Positions 25,215 through 32,681 of a DNA stretch of 64,000 nt are shown here, piece after piece. The notes beneath the pieces were generated by a model, which ran no database searches, was not told the DNA's origin, and was given only the letters and a program-made list of their open reading frames with translations. The number at the start of each line of letters is the position of its first letter. The stretch's first letter is position 1. This DNA is from Regnicoccus frigidus (lineage in GTDB: Bacteria > Cyanobacteriota > Cyanobacteriia > PCC-6307 > Cyanobiaceae): assembly GCA_025194985.1 (NCBI GenBank), contig JAOANE010000046.1, positions 1-64,000 of the forward strand, given 5' to 3'. The position numbers were made by a program, and so were the translations under genes.

Positions 25215-26813
25215 TCATTCCCACTCGATCGTGCCGGGCGGTTTGCTGGTGATGTCGAGCACCACGCGGTTCACGCCCTTGACTTCGTTGACAATCCGGT
25301 TCGAGATCCGCTCCAGCAGGTCGTAGGGCAGCCTGGACCAGTCGGCAGTCATGCCGTCTTCGCTGGACACGCAACGCAGCACGATCGGATAGGCATAGGT
25401 GCGCTTGTCGCCCATCACCCCAACGCTGCGCACCGGCAGCAGCACGGCGAACGCCTGCCAGATCTCGTGATATAACCCCGCCTCCTGCACTTCCTCACGC
25501 ACGATCAGATCGGCGTCCCGCAGGAGGTTGAGTTTCTCAGCGCTCACCTCACCGAGGATGCGGATCGCCAGGCCGGGGCCAGGGAAGGGATGTCGGCGGA
25601 CGATCTCCTCGGGCAGGCCCAGGCTGCGGCCCACCTTGCGCACCTCATCTTTGAACAGGCGGCGCAGCGGCTCCACCAGCTTGAACTGCAGATCCTTGGG
25701 CAGGCCGCCCACGTTGTGGTGGCTCTTGATCTTCACCGCCACCCGTTCACCGGTGTTGGGGTCCACGCCCGTTCCAGCCGATTCGATCACATCGGGGTAA
25801 AGCGTGCCCTGGGCGAGGAAATCGAAGGGACCGAGGCGCTTGCTTTCCTCCTCGAACACCCGGATGAATTCAGCGCCGATGATCTTGCGCTTGTCTTCGG
25901 GATCGCTGATGCCGTCGAGCTTGTCGAGGAAGCGATCGCGGGCGTTGATGTATTCGACGCGAATGTGGAATTGATGGTCGAAGAACTCAGTGAGGAATTC
26001 AGGTTCCCCCTTGCGCATGAACCCCTGGTCGATGAACATGCAGGTGAGCTTGTCGCCGATGGCCTTGTGCAGCAGGAACGCCAGAGTGGATGAATCCACC
26101 CCTCCAGACAGGGCCAGCAGCACGCGCTTATCACCAACCCGTTCGCGAACATCGGCGAGGGCTTCATCGATGAAGGCTTCTGTGGTCCAATCAGGCTGGC
26201 AGCCACAGATCTCGTACACGAAGTTGCGGATCAGCGTCATGCCTCCGCTGGAGTGAATCACCTCCGGATGAAACTGAACGCCGTAAAGATGGCGCCGGTG
26301 ATCAGCGATCACCGCCTCTGGCGTGTTGGCGGTGTGGGCCAGTCGCACGAAACCCGCGGGCATGGTGGTGACCGAATCGCCATGGCTCATCCACATCGTG
26401 GAGCCATCGACCACGTTGCTGAGCAGACTGTTCGGATCGTCCACGAGCAGAGGCGCCTTGCCGTATTCGCCCCGTCCGGCTGCTTCCACAGCCCCACCGA
26501 AGTGCTGCACCATCAACTGCATGCCGTAGCAGACACCGAGGATCGGAATGCCGAGATCCCAGAGGCCGGGATCGCAGAGCGGTGCCCCCTCGGCATAGAC
26601 GGAGTTGGGCCCACCGCTGAGGATGATTCCCTTCGGGGCAATTTGGCGTAATTCTTCAACGCTGGTGCTGTAGCCCATCACCAGCGAGTACACCTCCGTT
26701 TCCCGCACCCGGCGGGCAATCAGCTCGGAATACTGCGAGCCGAAGTCGAGGATGACGATGGCTGGATGGCGCTTGGATTCCGGTTGTTCAGAGGATTGTG
26801 AAGCGTTCGACAT
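25215..26813 (-). CDS. guaA: GMP synthase (glutamine-hydrolysing)
   Basis: GuaA aminates XMP to GMP using glutamine and ATP. The class-I glutaminase domain has IVILDFGSQYSELIARRVRE, the nucleophile in LGVCYGMQLMVQHFGG and the His/Glu pair in GVQFHPEVIHS. The ATP-pyrophosphatase P-loop is VLLALSGGVDSSTLAFLL and the C-terminal dimerisation domain contains GLAIRILGEVS and VLDITSKPPGTIEWE. The ATG at 26813 gives 532 residues; ten upstream codons are not conserved in character. cbiD starts upstream on the same strand, 31 bp away. Confidence 0.97.
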   Translation of the reverse strand: MSNASQSSEQPESKRHPAIVILDFGSQYSELIARRVRETEVYSLVMGYSTSVEELRQIAPKGIILSGGPNSVYAEGAPLCDPGLWDLGIPILGVCYGMQLMVQHFGGAVEAAGRGEYGKAPLLVDDPNSLLSNVVDGSTMWMSHGDSVTTMPAGFVRLAHTANTPEAVIADHRRHLYGVQFHPEVIHSSGGMTLIRNFVYEICGCQPDWTTEAFIDEALADVRERVGDKRVLLALSGGVDSSTLAFLLHKAIGDKLTCMFIDQGFMRKGEPEFLTEFFDHQFHIRVEYINARDRFLDKLDGISDPEDKRKIIGAEFIRVFEEESKRLGPFDFLAQGTLYPDVIESAGTGVDPNTGERVAVKIKSHHNVGGLPKDLQFKLVEPLRRLFKDEVRKVGRSLGLPEEIVRRHPFPGPGLAIRILGEVSAEKLNLLRDADLIVREEVQEAGLYHEIWQAFAVLLPVRSVGVMGDKRTYAYPIVLRCVSSEDGMTADWSRLPYDLLERISNRIVNEVKGVNRVVLDITSKPPGTIEWE

Positions 26814-26844
26814 ACGACCGTTGCGGCGGCCAGGCCCTTTCAAT

Positions 26845-28032
26845 TCACCCTAGAGGGTGCCCGAAAGCCTGCAGCAACCGCTTTCCCTCAGAGCCGCAGG
26901 CGCGCAGCTGGCGCGCCTGATCGAACAGCACCGCTCCGACACGCGTGTCGAAATCGCCGTAGCGGGCCAGGTAGGCCTGGCTGCGCTGCTCGATCGTGTC
27001 CGCCAGTCGCTGCTCCAGCCGTGCCGCCAGCTGGGGATCGAGCAATGCAAGTCCAGCGAGGGCTGCCTCCACCGTGGCGGCGCCATGGAGCTGGGCCAGG
27101 GGCTCGCCGCTCACCCCCTCCAGGGCCGCCAGGCTGGTGAGGATTTCGGCTCTGCCGTCGGCCAGATGGTGGTGGGTGTGGAAGATACCGCCAGCCAGCT
27201 TGATCAACTTGCCGTGGTACCCGAACAGGATCAGCTGCCGCACACCCGCCTCGCCCGCGGCCACGATCACCGGCCCCAGCCAGTTGCCGGCCTTGAGCAA
27301 CAGCTCCGCCGGCAGGCCCAGCCGCGGCGCCAGATCCAGGCCGTTCTCGCCGATCACCACCACCAGATTTCCGCTGAAACCGGGTGCGGCGGCACGCTGA
27401 CGCAGCTCGGCCAGGCAAGCCTCCAGCTGGTCGGGGGCGGCACTGCGCTGAACGATGGCCTGGGTGCCAATCAGGGCCAGGCCATCCACCACACCGAAGG
27501 CCGCGTTGCTGGTGCGCTCGGCGAGCCGGCGCCCCTGGGGAAAGATGATCCGCAGCCGCAGGCCCTCGCCGTCGGGCCAGAGCGGCCGCAGGTTCACGTC
27601 CAGCAGCTGACGGGCGTAGTTGGAGAGGCAAAGCTCGGAACTGCCTCCTTGGCCAGCCCCCCCATCGATACTCCCCGCGTGCACACCGACGCCTTCGCCT
27701 GCCTCCAGCCGCAACCACTCGCCTGTGCCCTGCCGGGGGGGCGCTTCGCCGGCAGGCCAGGCGCTCGCCCACACCCAGATGGCCAGATCGCGGGTGAGAT
27801 CAAGCCCCTCGCCGGGTTGGCAACGGCTGATGCCCAGGGCCGTTCCCCCTCCCAGGCGGGCGGCGGCTTCGACGGGCACAGGCCGCAATCCCGGCGGATC
27901 GAGCAATTCCAGCAGTGGAGCTGGATCCAGCGGACCGGCGGCCTGATCCGGGCCAGCCACCAGGGCCTGCACGGCGGCGCGCGCCGCTGCTGCCACCCAG
28001 ACCGGCAGGGTGAAACCGCTGGGGGAGGTCAT
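26845..28032 (-). CDS. cbiD: Cobalt-precorrin-5B (C1)-methyltransferase CbiD
   Basis: CbiD methylates C1 of cobalt-precorrin-5B in the anaerobic (early-cobalt) cobalamin route. The 395-residue protein starts MTSPSGFTLPVWVAAAARAA. Recognised blocks are GEGVGVHAGS, the RIIFPQGRRLAERTSNAAFG region, LIGTQAIVQRSA, VIVAAGEAGVRQLILFGYHG and KLIKLAGGIFHTHHHLADGR. The last of these is highly characteristic. The adjacent order cbiD-guaA with a 31-bp gap suggests cotranscription. Picocyanobacteria make pseudocobalamin by this pathway; the other cob/cbi genes are outside the window. Confidence 0.93.
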   Translation of the reverse strand: MTSPSGFTLPVWVAAAARAAVQALVAGPDQAAGPLDPAPLLELLDPPGLRPVPVEAAARLGGGTALGISRCQPGEGLDLTRDLAIWVWASAWPAGEAPPRQGTGEWLRLEAGEGVGVHAGSIDGGAGQGGSSELCLSNYARQLLDVNLRPLWPDGEGLRLRIIFPQGRRLAERTSNAAFGVVDGLALIGTQAIVQRSAAPDQLEACLAELRQRAAAPGFSGNLVVVIGENGLDLAPRLGLPAELLLKAGNWLGPVIVAAGEAGVRQLILFGYHGKLIKLAGGIFHTHHHLADGRAEILTSLAALEGVSGEPLAQLHGAATVEAALAGLALLDPQLAARLEQRLADTIEQRSQAYLARYGDFDTRVGAVLFDQARQLRACGSEGKRLLQAFGHPLG

Positions 28033-28118
28033 CGCGGCGGCGCTGATCGGAGGGTCGCAAGGCCGTTTTTTAAGCTGGATGATCGCGCCGCCGCGCACCC
28101 ACCTTCCGCGCCACTGCC

Positions 28119-29273
28119 ATGCAGGACAAGCTGACCCTGATGATCCCCGGTCCTACCCCGGTGCCGGAGAGCGTCCTGCTGGCGATGAGCCGCCATCCGA
28201 TCGGCCACCGCAGCGCTGAGTTCCAGGCGATTGTCCAGCGCACCACCGCCCAGCTCAAGTGGTTGCATCAGACCGAAGCGGATGTGCTGGCGCTCACCGG
28301 CAGCGGCACGGCGGCGATGGAAGCCGGAATCATCAACGTGCTCAGCACGGGCGACAAGGTGCTCTGCGGGGACAACGGCAAGTTCGGCGAGCGCTGGGTG
28401 AAGGTGGCCAGGGCCTACGGGCTCGAGGTGGAGGTGATCGAGGCGGAGTGGGGCCAGCCCCTGGATCCTGAAGCCTTCCGCACCGCCCTTGAAGCTGACA
28501 CCGACAAGCGGATCCGGGCCGTGATCCTCACCCATTCGGAAACCTCTACCGGCGTGATCAATGATCTCGAAACGATCGCCCGCCACGTTCATGCCCATGG
28601 CCAGGCCTTGGTCGTTGCTGACTGTGTCACCAGCCTTGGCGCCTGCAACGTGCCGATGGACGCCTGGGGCCTTGATGTGGTGGGCTCCGGTTCCCAGAAG
28701 GGTTACATGATGCCGCCTGGCCTTGGCTTCGTGGCGATGAGCCAGCGGGCCTGGAAAGCCCAGGAACGCTCCAATCTGCCGAAGTTCTATTTCAACCTGG
28801 CCACTTATCGCAAAGCCGCGGCCAAAGACAGCAACCCCTTCACCCCTCCGGTGAATCTCTACTTCGCCCTGGAGGCAGCCCTGGAGATGATGCAGGCCGA
28901 AGGGCTTGAGGCCATTTTTGCCCGCCATGCCCGCCACCGCCGCGCTGCCCAGGCGGGCATGAAGGGGATCGGTCTGGCGCTCTATGCCGCCGACGGCCAC
29001 GGCAGCCCCTCGATTACCGCCGTGGCACCGGAGGGGATCGATGCCGAAATCTTGCGCAAAGCCGTGAAGGAGCGGTTCGACATCCTGCTGGCCGGCGGAC
29101 AGGATCACCTCAAGGGCAAGGTCTTCCGGATCGGCCACCTCGGTTTCGTCTGCGACCGCGATCTGCTCACCGCCGTGGCGGCCATTGAGGCCACCGTGGC
29201 GGCGCTGGGACTGGCCAAGGGAGCGGCTGGTGCGGGGGTGGCCGCTGCTGCCGTCGAGCTGGCCAAAGGCTGA
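28119..29273 (+). CDS. Class-V aminotransferase (serine/alanine:glyoxylate type)
   Basis: A PLP-dependent enzyme of 384 residues starting MQDKLTLMIPGPTPVPESVL. The PLP lysine is in VVGSGSQKGYMMPPGLGF. Other matches are HPIGHRSAEFQAIVQRTTAQ, LTGSGTAAMEAGIINVLSTG and LTHSETSTGVINDLE. In photosynthetic organisms such enzymes transaminate glyoxylate with serine or alanine in photorespiration, and a closely related cyanobacterial fold also acts in serine metabolism. The exact donor cannot be told from the sequence. It is divergent from cbiD and is followed 49 bp later by a lipoprotein gene. Confidence 0.92.
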   Translation: MQDKLTLMIPGPTPVPESVLLAMSRHPIGHRSAEFQAIVQRTTAQLKWLHQTEADVLALTGSGTAAMEAGIINVLSTGDKVLCGDNGKFGERWVKVARAYGLEVEVIEAEWGQPLDPEAFRTALEADTDKRIRAVILTHSETSTGVINDLETIARHVHAHGQALVVADCVTSLGACNVPMDAWGLDVVGSGSQKGYMMPPGLGFVAMSQRAWKAQERSNLPKFYFNLATYRKAAAKDSNPFTPPVNLYFALEAALEMMQAEGLEAIFARHARHRRAAQAGMKGIGLALYAADGHGSPSITAVAPEGIDAEILRKAVKERFDILLAGGQDHLKGKVFRIGHLGFVCDRDLLTAVAAIEATVAALGLAKGAAGAGVAAAAVELAKG

Positions 29274-29322
29274 CACCCAGGGGCGGCGGTAAGTTCAGGC
29301 CGAACAAAACGCCCTGTCTGAC

Positions 29323-29796
29323 ATGCGCCGCTCCCTCGCGCTGGCTCTGGCTGTTGTCTCTCTCGCTGCGGCGGGCTGCCAGCAGGACACCGAGAAGACC
29401 GAAGCAGAGCTTGAGGCCAAGATCTGCAACAACCTGGCGGGCGTCGGCACGGCTCTTGAGGAGGTTGCGGCCCTCGAGCCAAGCTCCACGGTGGGGGAGG
29501 CCAAGGTGGCCAACCTGGCTCTCAGCTCTTCCCTGGCCAGCCTGAACCAGTCGGAAGCTTTGCTAGAGAAATATCGCCTGCGCGATTTCCGCGACCAGCT
29601 CAAGGCCTTCGACGCCGCAGCCACCCGGGTGACCACCAACAAGACCCTGACCCTCCAGGAAGCCGCCGGCGAGCTCAAGACCGAGGCTGCCCCCGTGATC
29701 GCTGCCCGCCGCAGGGTCTCGCAGCAGGTGAATTGTCCAGAGGAATCGGCAGAAGCCTCACCCACCGCCCCGCCAGCGCCGGGCAACGGCACGTGA
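29323..29796 (+). CDS. Hypothetical lipoprotein
   Basis: 157 residues with a classic lipoprotein signal: MRRSLALALAVVSLAAAGCQ, with lipobox LAAAGC and Cys19 as the predicted lipidated residue. The mature part is helical and acidic, containing three cysteines in all (Cys19, ICNN and VNCPEES), so one disulfide could form outside the membrane. The tail is Pro/Ala-rich. I recognise no family. It is cotranscribed at most with the upstream aminotransferase; a tRNA gene follows after 43 bp. Confidence 0.75.
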   Translation: MRRSLALALAVVSLAAAGCQQDTEKTEAELEAKICNNLAGVGTALEEVAALEPSSTVGEAKVANLALSSSLASLNQSEALLEKYRLRDFRDQLKAFDAAATRVTTNKTLTLQEAAGELKTEAAPVIAARRRVSQQVNCPEESAEASPTAPPAPGNGT

Positions 29797-29822
29797 TGGG
29801 ATGGCCCCGCGAGCAAGAGGTT

Positions 29823-29831
29823 TGCTACTTT
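29823..29831 (+). promoter_or_regulatory. Extended -10 element for tRNA-Gly
   Basis: TGC-TACTTT is an extended -10 box ending at 29831, about 8 bp before the mature tRNA 5' end. No good -35 is visible. The position fits a transcript starting close to the tRNA. Confidence 0.4.
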
Positions 29832-29839
29832 GGGTGAGT

Positions 29840-29911
29840 GCGGGTGTAATTCAGTGGTAGAATGTCAGCTTCCCAAGCTGAACGTCGCCGGTTCGAATCC
29901 GGTCACCCGCT
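29840..29911 (+). tRNA. tRNA-Gly, anticodon CCC
   Basis: The cloverleaf can be drawn by hand. The acceptor GCGGGTG pairs with CACCCGC, and the D arm is TTCAGTGGTAGAA. The anticodon stem TCAGC/GCTGA closes the loop TTCCCAA, giving anticodon CCC (reads GGG). The T arm is GCCGG TTCGAAT CCGGT. The discriminator base is T, and CCA is not encoded. A glycine tRNA reading GGG would suit the GC-rich codon use. Confidence 0.95.
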
Positions 29912-30085
29912 TGCTATTAACAGTTTAAAGCTTTTTCAGACAAAAGGCAAAAGCGCGGCCAAAAATTGAGTCAGTTCATCCAGCGAAACGTCGCGCGCGC
30001 AACCTCTTCCTGCTGGCCGCTGGGCTGGATGAAACAAAAATGGGTCTGTAACGCTTAACCCTGAATTGAGAAGCGTCTGGCTGGA

Positions 30086-30325
30086 TCAAGAACGGGGCTT
30101 GATCAATTGGAGCACCTGTGGGCCCAAGCCGCTGACGCGCCTCTCGCAATCAAGAATCTTGAGGATTCCACGGCCCGCCTTGCCCAGGTCTCCTTGGGCT
30201 GCTGCCTGCTGTGCTTCAGCTTCCAATCCTTCAAGCTCCAGCAGCAGGGCCGCCCGCTGCCCTTTTTGCTGGAGGCTGACGTTGCGCAGGGAATCGTTCA
30301 GATGAACAGCGTTCGTTTGCGTCAA
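30086..30325 (-). CDS. Small conserved helical protein
   Basis: Reading from a TTG at 30325 gives 79 residues, MTQTNAVHLNDSLRNVSLQQ..., with an AGAGGAA site about 11 bp upstream. The frame stays open further to a TTG at 30433, so the start is uncertain. The body is two amphipathic helices (RAALLLELEGLEAEAQQAAA and LGKAGRGILKILDCERRVSG) followed by the end LGPQVLQLIKPRS. This protein-like composition, unlike the random frames around it, and the closing motif suggest a conserved small picocyanobacterial protein. The function is unknown. Confidence 0.55.
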   Translation of the reverse strand: MTQTNAVHLNDSLRNVSLQQKGQRAALLLELEGLEAEAQQAAAQGDLGKAGRGILKILDCERRVSGLGPQVLQLIKPRS

Positions 30326-30460
30326 AACAGACGTATTCCTCTGCGAAGTCCTCGGTGAATTGTCCTTTAAGATGGAGCGGGGCTTGCTTAAAAGTTGAAA
30401 AGGAGCCACAGAAAAATCAACTCTGATTGCCAAACCTCTGCAGATTACATTGCAGCGTTA

Positions 30461-30754
30461 TCAAGTGCCTGGTTCTTCCCCTTCTCCGCCGAGATCAGCA
30501 ATCATGGAGCGGAGCTGATCAGCCCTCGAAAACTCCCCTTTGGCCATGGCGACAGCAAGGGAGAATTCAAGTTTTTCAAGCTGATGTCCTCCCTCGATGA
30601 ACACCGAAGCGGGCTGACGGGGTGAGCCTGACTTGTGCTGCTCTGCGCTGAGGGGACGGGGCAGAGGGCAGGCCGGAAACGAAGGCGCCATGGTTGCATT
30701 TCTTTTCATTTTGACATCCCAGGCCGTGTGATGCGATACGGGCTCAGTGCTCAA
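30461..30754 (-). CDS. Small protein with a UVR-like helical motif
   Basis: The C-terminal ~45 residues (GHQLEKLEFSLAVAMAKGEF, then SRADQLRSMIADLGGEGEEP) match the LExLExALxxEDFExAAxLRDxI pattern of UVR motifs found in UvrB, UvrC, ClpC and McsA. The upstream half looks non-conserved. A GTG at 30604 would give a 47-residue form that is only the motif, so the start is undecided between 30754 and 30604. A stand-alone UVR-like hairpin could dock with UvrA/UvrB/UvrC or Clp proteins, but that is speculation. The preceding gene's stop overlaps the 30754 start region by 4 bp. Confidence 0.5.
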   Translation of the reverse strand: MSTEPVSHHTAWDVKMKRNATMAPSFPACPLPRPLSAEQHKSGSPRQPASVFIEGGHQLEKLEFSLAVAMAKGEFSRADQLRSMIADLGGEGEEPGT

Positions 30755-31104
30755 GCGGCGTTGGCGAAGCCTTCCGGTTTTTCGGCGGCCGTGGTCAGCG
30801 GCGTCGAGAACGGTTCCGGTCCCTGCACGGAGTTCTCAACGGAGTCCTGCAGGGAGTCCTGAATGGGAGGATCGGAAGCCTCGGATGAGTCATCTAGAAG
30901 CAGCCGGCAATCACGGAGCAGCCCCTCCACATTCGTCAGAGCAGCCAGTTCGCCGGGATCGCCCTCCTGGCGATGATCCAAAGCCAGCTCCAGCGTCCCG
31001 AGCCGTTGTTCCAACTTCACCAGTCGGTGGGACAGGGCGCTCACCGTCTGGGCGAGGTCTTCGGCCGTGCGCGTGATCCGAAAGGAAACCGATTCAGGTG
31101 CCAT
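30751..31104 (-). CDS. Conserved hypothetical coiled-coil protein
   Basis: 117 residues starting MAPESVSFRITRTAEDLAQT; the ATG at 31104 is preferred over an upstream one that lacks conservation-like sequence. Residues ~12-50 form a heptad helix (VSALSHRLVKLEQRLGTLEL), a second helix follows (LTNVEGLLRDCRLLLDD), and the tail is acidic and disordered (EASDPPIQDSLQDSVENS). No membrane segment is visible. The function is unknown. It is divergent from the AbrB-type gene, with 92 bp between starts. Confidence 0.65.
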   Translation of the reverse strand: MAPESVSFRITRTAEDLAQTVSALSHRLVKLEQRLGTLELALDHRQEGDPGELAALTNVEGLLRDCRLLLDDSSEASDPPIQDSLQDSVENSVQGPEPFSTPLTTAAEKPEGFANAA

Positions 31105-31196
31105 CAAGGAGCGGCAGTAGAGCCGATGACAGCACAAAAACTCGCCGGACTCAAGTCAGCGTCCAGACTGCGGAAGCTCTGATCGACCACCCGGGC

Positions 31197-31718
31197 ATGG
31201 CCCTGACGAGTTCTTTGCTGCCCTACATGCTCTGCGGTCTGGTGGGTGGGCTTTTGGCACTGCGCACGGGGATTCCAGCGGCCCCCCTGGCTGGCGCCCT
31301 GCTCGGGGCTGGCCTGGTCAGCATGAGTGGCCGTCTTGAGGCCGCAGAGTGGCCGATGGGAACGCGCACCCTGTTGGAAATCGGCATCGGCACGGTGATC
31401 GGTACCGGCCTGACCGGTTCGGCGCTGAGTGAACTTCGTCTGCTCTGGCGGCCGGCCATCTTGATCACCGTGACGCTGGTGGCGGCCGGCCTGGTGGTCG
31501 GGCTCTGGTGCAGCCGGCTGCTCGGGGTTGATCCGGTGATCATGTTGCTCGGGGCCGCGCCGGGTGGGATCACCGGCATGAGCCTGGTGGGCGCGGAGTT
31601 CGGGGTTGGGGCCGCGGTGGCCACCCTTCATGTTGTGCGGCTGATCACCGTGCTGATCGTGCTGCCGCTGGCCGTGCGCTTGCTCGCTTCGACCACAACG
31701 GGTCATCCCTCCGGTTGA
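31197..31718 (+). CDS. AbrB family membrane protein, single (half-length) unit
   Basis: 173 residues of a polytopic membrane protein: LLPYMLCGLVGGLLALRTGI, PAAPLAGALLGAGLVSMSG, LLEIGIGTVIGTGLTGSAL, AILITVTLVAAGLVVGLWCS and LITVLIVLPLAVRLLA. The motif LLGAAPGGITGMSLVGAEFG is the signature of the membrane AbrB / 'ammonia monooxygenase' family (PF05145). These are unrelated to the DNA-binding AbrB. Most bacterial members have two copies of this unit (~340 residues), while this one has a single copy. The substrate, if it is a transporter, is unknown. Confidence 0.8.
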   Translation: MALTSSLLPYMLCGLVGGLLALRTGIPAAPLAGALLGAGLVSMSGRLEAAEWPMGTRTLLEIGIGTVIGTGLTGSALSELRLLWRPAILITVTLVAAGLVVGLWCSRLLGVDPVIMLLGAAPGGITGMSLVGAEFGVGAAVATLHVVRLITVLIVLPLAVRLLASTTTGHPSG

Positions 31719-31798
31719 TCAAGACAGGCCCTGGCCCTCGACAGTTGGAAGTTGGCCGATACGTTGGGCCCATAGGTCCGGGTTCACCAACGCTTTCC

Positions 31799-32263
31799 AT
31801 GGTTGCTCTGCGTTCGCTTCGTCTCTCGCCGCTGCTGCGTCTTGGCGTCGTTCTGGCACCGGTGCTGGCTGCCTTGGTGCTGCCGGCACCGGTTCGCAGC
31901 CAGACCACGGTGGCTGCAGGCTCCGATCCTTCCTCCAAAGGGGCGGAGGTGTATTGCTTCATGCGCCAATCAGGCAATGACCATGAGGTCAGTTGGACGG
32001 CCGCCTATGCCTTGATCAAACGGCAGAGCGCCAGCCTGTTCAAGACATCGCCTCAGCACGGGGCGGTGATGATCACCGAGGCCGTGGTCAACAATCCCAG
32101 TGCCTTCCCCGATTGCGGCCGCTACCTGGGGGCTTTGTTCGGCTCGGAACAGGGAGCCTCCGCCCCGACCCAGCGGGGTACGGCGGACAACAGCGCTTTC
32201 GCTGAAGGCCCCATGGCCATTCCCAGTGGTGGGACCACCAGGGATGATCGCTACAACTATTGA
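31799..32263 (+). CDS. Conserved exported protein (DUF6554-like)
   Basis: The ATG at 31799 gives 154 residues with a signal peptide (VALRSLRLSPLLRLGVVLAP, then VLAALVLPAPVRSQ, cleavage probably after the Ser). The mature core contains GAEVYCFMRQSGNDHEVSWT, AAYALIKRQSASLFKTSPQH, GAVMITEAVVNNPSAFPDCG and RYLGALFG, with two cysteines that could pair in the periplasm. The block is of a type I associate with a picocyanobacterial family annotated as DUF6554, but that number is from memory. The function is unknown. A lipoprotein gene follows 13 bp later. Confidence 0.7.
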   Translation: MVALRSLRLSPLLRLGVVLAPVLAALVLPAPVRSQTTVAAGSDPSSKGAEVYCFMRQSGNDHEVSWTAAYALIKRQSASLFKTSPQHGAVMITEAVVNNPSAFPDCGRYLGALFGSEQGASAPTQRGTADNSAFAEGPMAIPSGGTTRDDRYNY

Positions 32264-32276
32264 GATCCGTTCTGCG

Positions 32277-32660
32277 GTGATCCGTTCCCTGCGGCTTTTG
32301 GTGATTGCTCTTGTCGGGGTCTGCCTGGGGGCCTGCCGGGCTTCGCCACCGCCGCTCGACCCCAATCGCCTCAGCCGTGACGACTGCCTGAAGGACGTCA
32401 GGGTGGACGCGCTGGAGAAGGCCTTGCTGGCCTGTGATCAGGTGGTAGCGCAGTTCCCCCAGGATCCGCAGCCCTTGAACGATCGCTTCGTGCTTCATAG
32501 CCTCAACGAAGATCCCAAGGCAGCCTGCAGGGATATCGATCAAGCCGCCGCCCTGCTCGATAGCGGTGAGGTCGATGGGGATCCCCAGCTGGGCATTGAT
32601 GTCCGCGTCCGCCAGGAAAGCTGCCGCGAGCGTGCCCCGCTGCCGCAGTCGTTGCGTTAA
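32277..32660 (+). CDS. Hypothetical lipoprotein
   Basis: From the GTG at 32277 the protein starts MIRSLRLLVIALVGVCLGAC, an ideal lipoprotein signal with lipobox LGAC and Cys20 as lipid site. An ATG at 32244 is in frame but overlaps the previous gene by 20 bp and weakens the signal. The 127-residue product has mature segments resembling helical repeats (ALEKALLACDQVVAQFPQDP, CRDIDQAAALLDSGE) and four further cysteines, suggesting disulfides. No family is recognised. It is probably translated with the exported protein before it. Confidence 0.65.
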   Translation: MIRSLRLLVIALVGVCLGACRASPPPLDPNRLSRDDCLKDVRVDALEKALLACDQVVAQFPQDPQPLNDRFVLHSLNEDPKAACRDIDQAAALLDSGEVDGDPQLGIDVRVRQESCRERAPLPQSLR

Positions 32661-32681
32661 TCCGGCTGATCAGGCCCAGCT

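Noticed and set aside
28029..29276. 415-codon open frame antisense to the class-V aminotransferase
   Set aside because: It covers the same span as a convincing PLP enzyme and shows no motif of its own.
29840..30460. Integrated element at the tRNA-Gly 3' end
   Set aside because: No integrase gene and no repeat of the tRNA tail are visible nearby; kept only as a low-interest composition anomaly.
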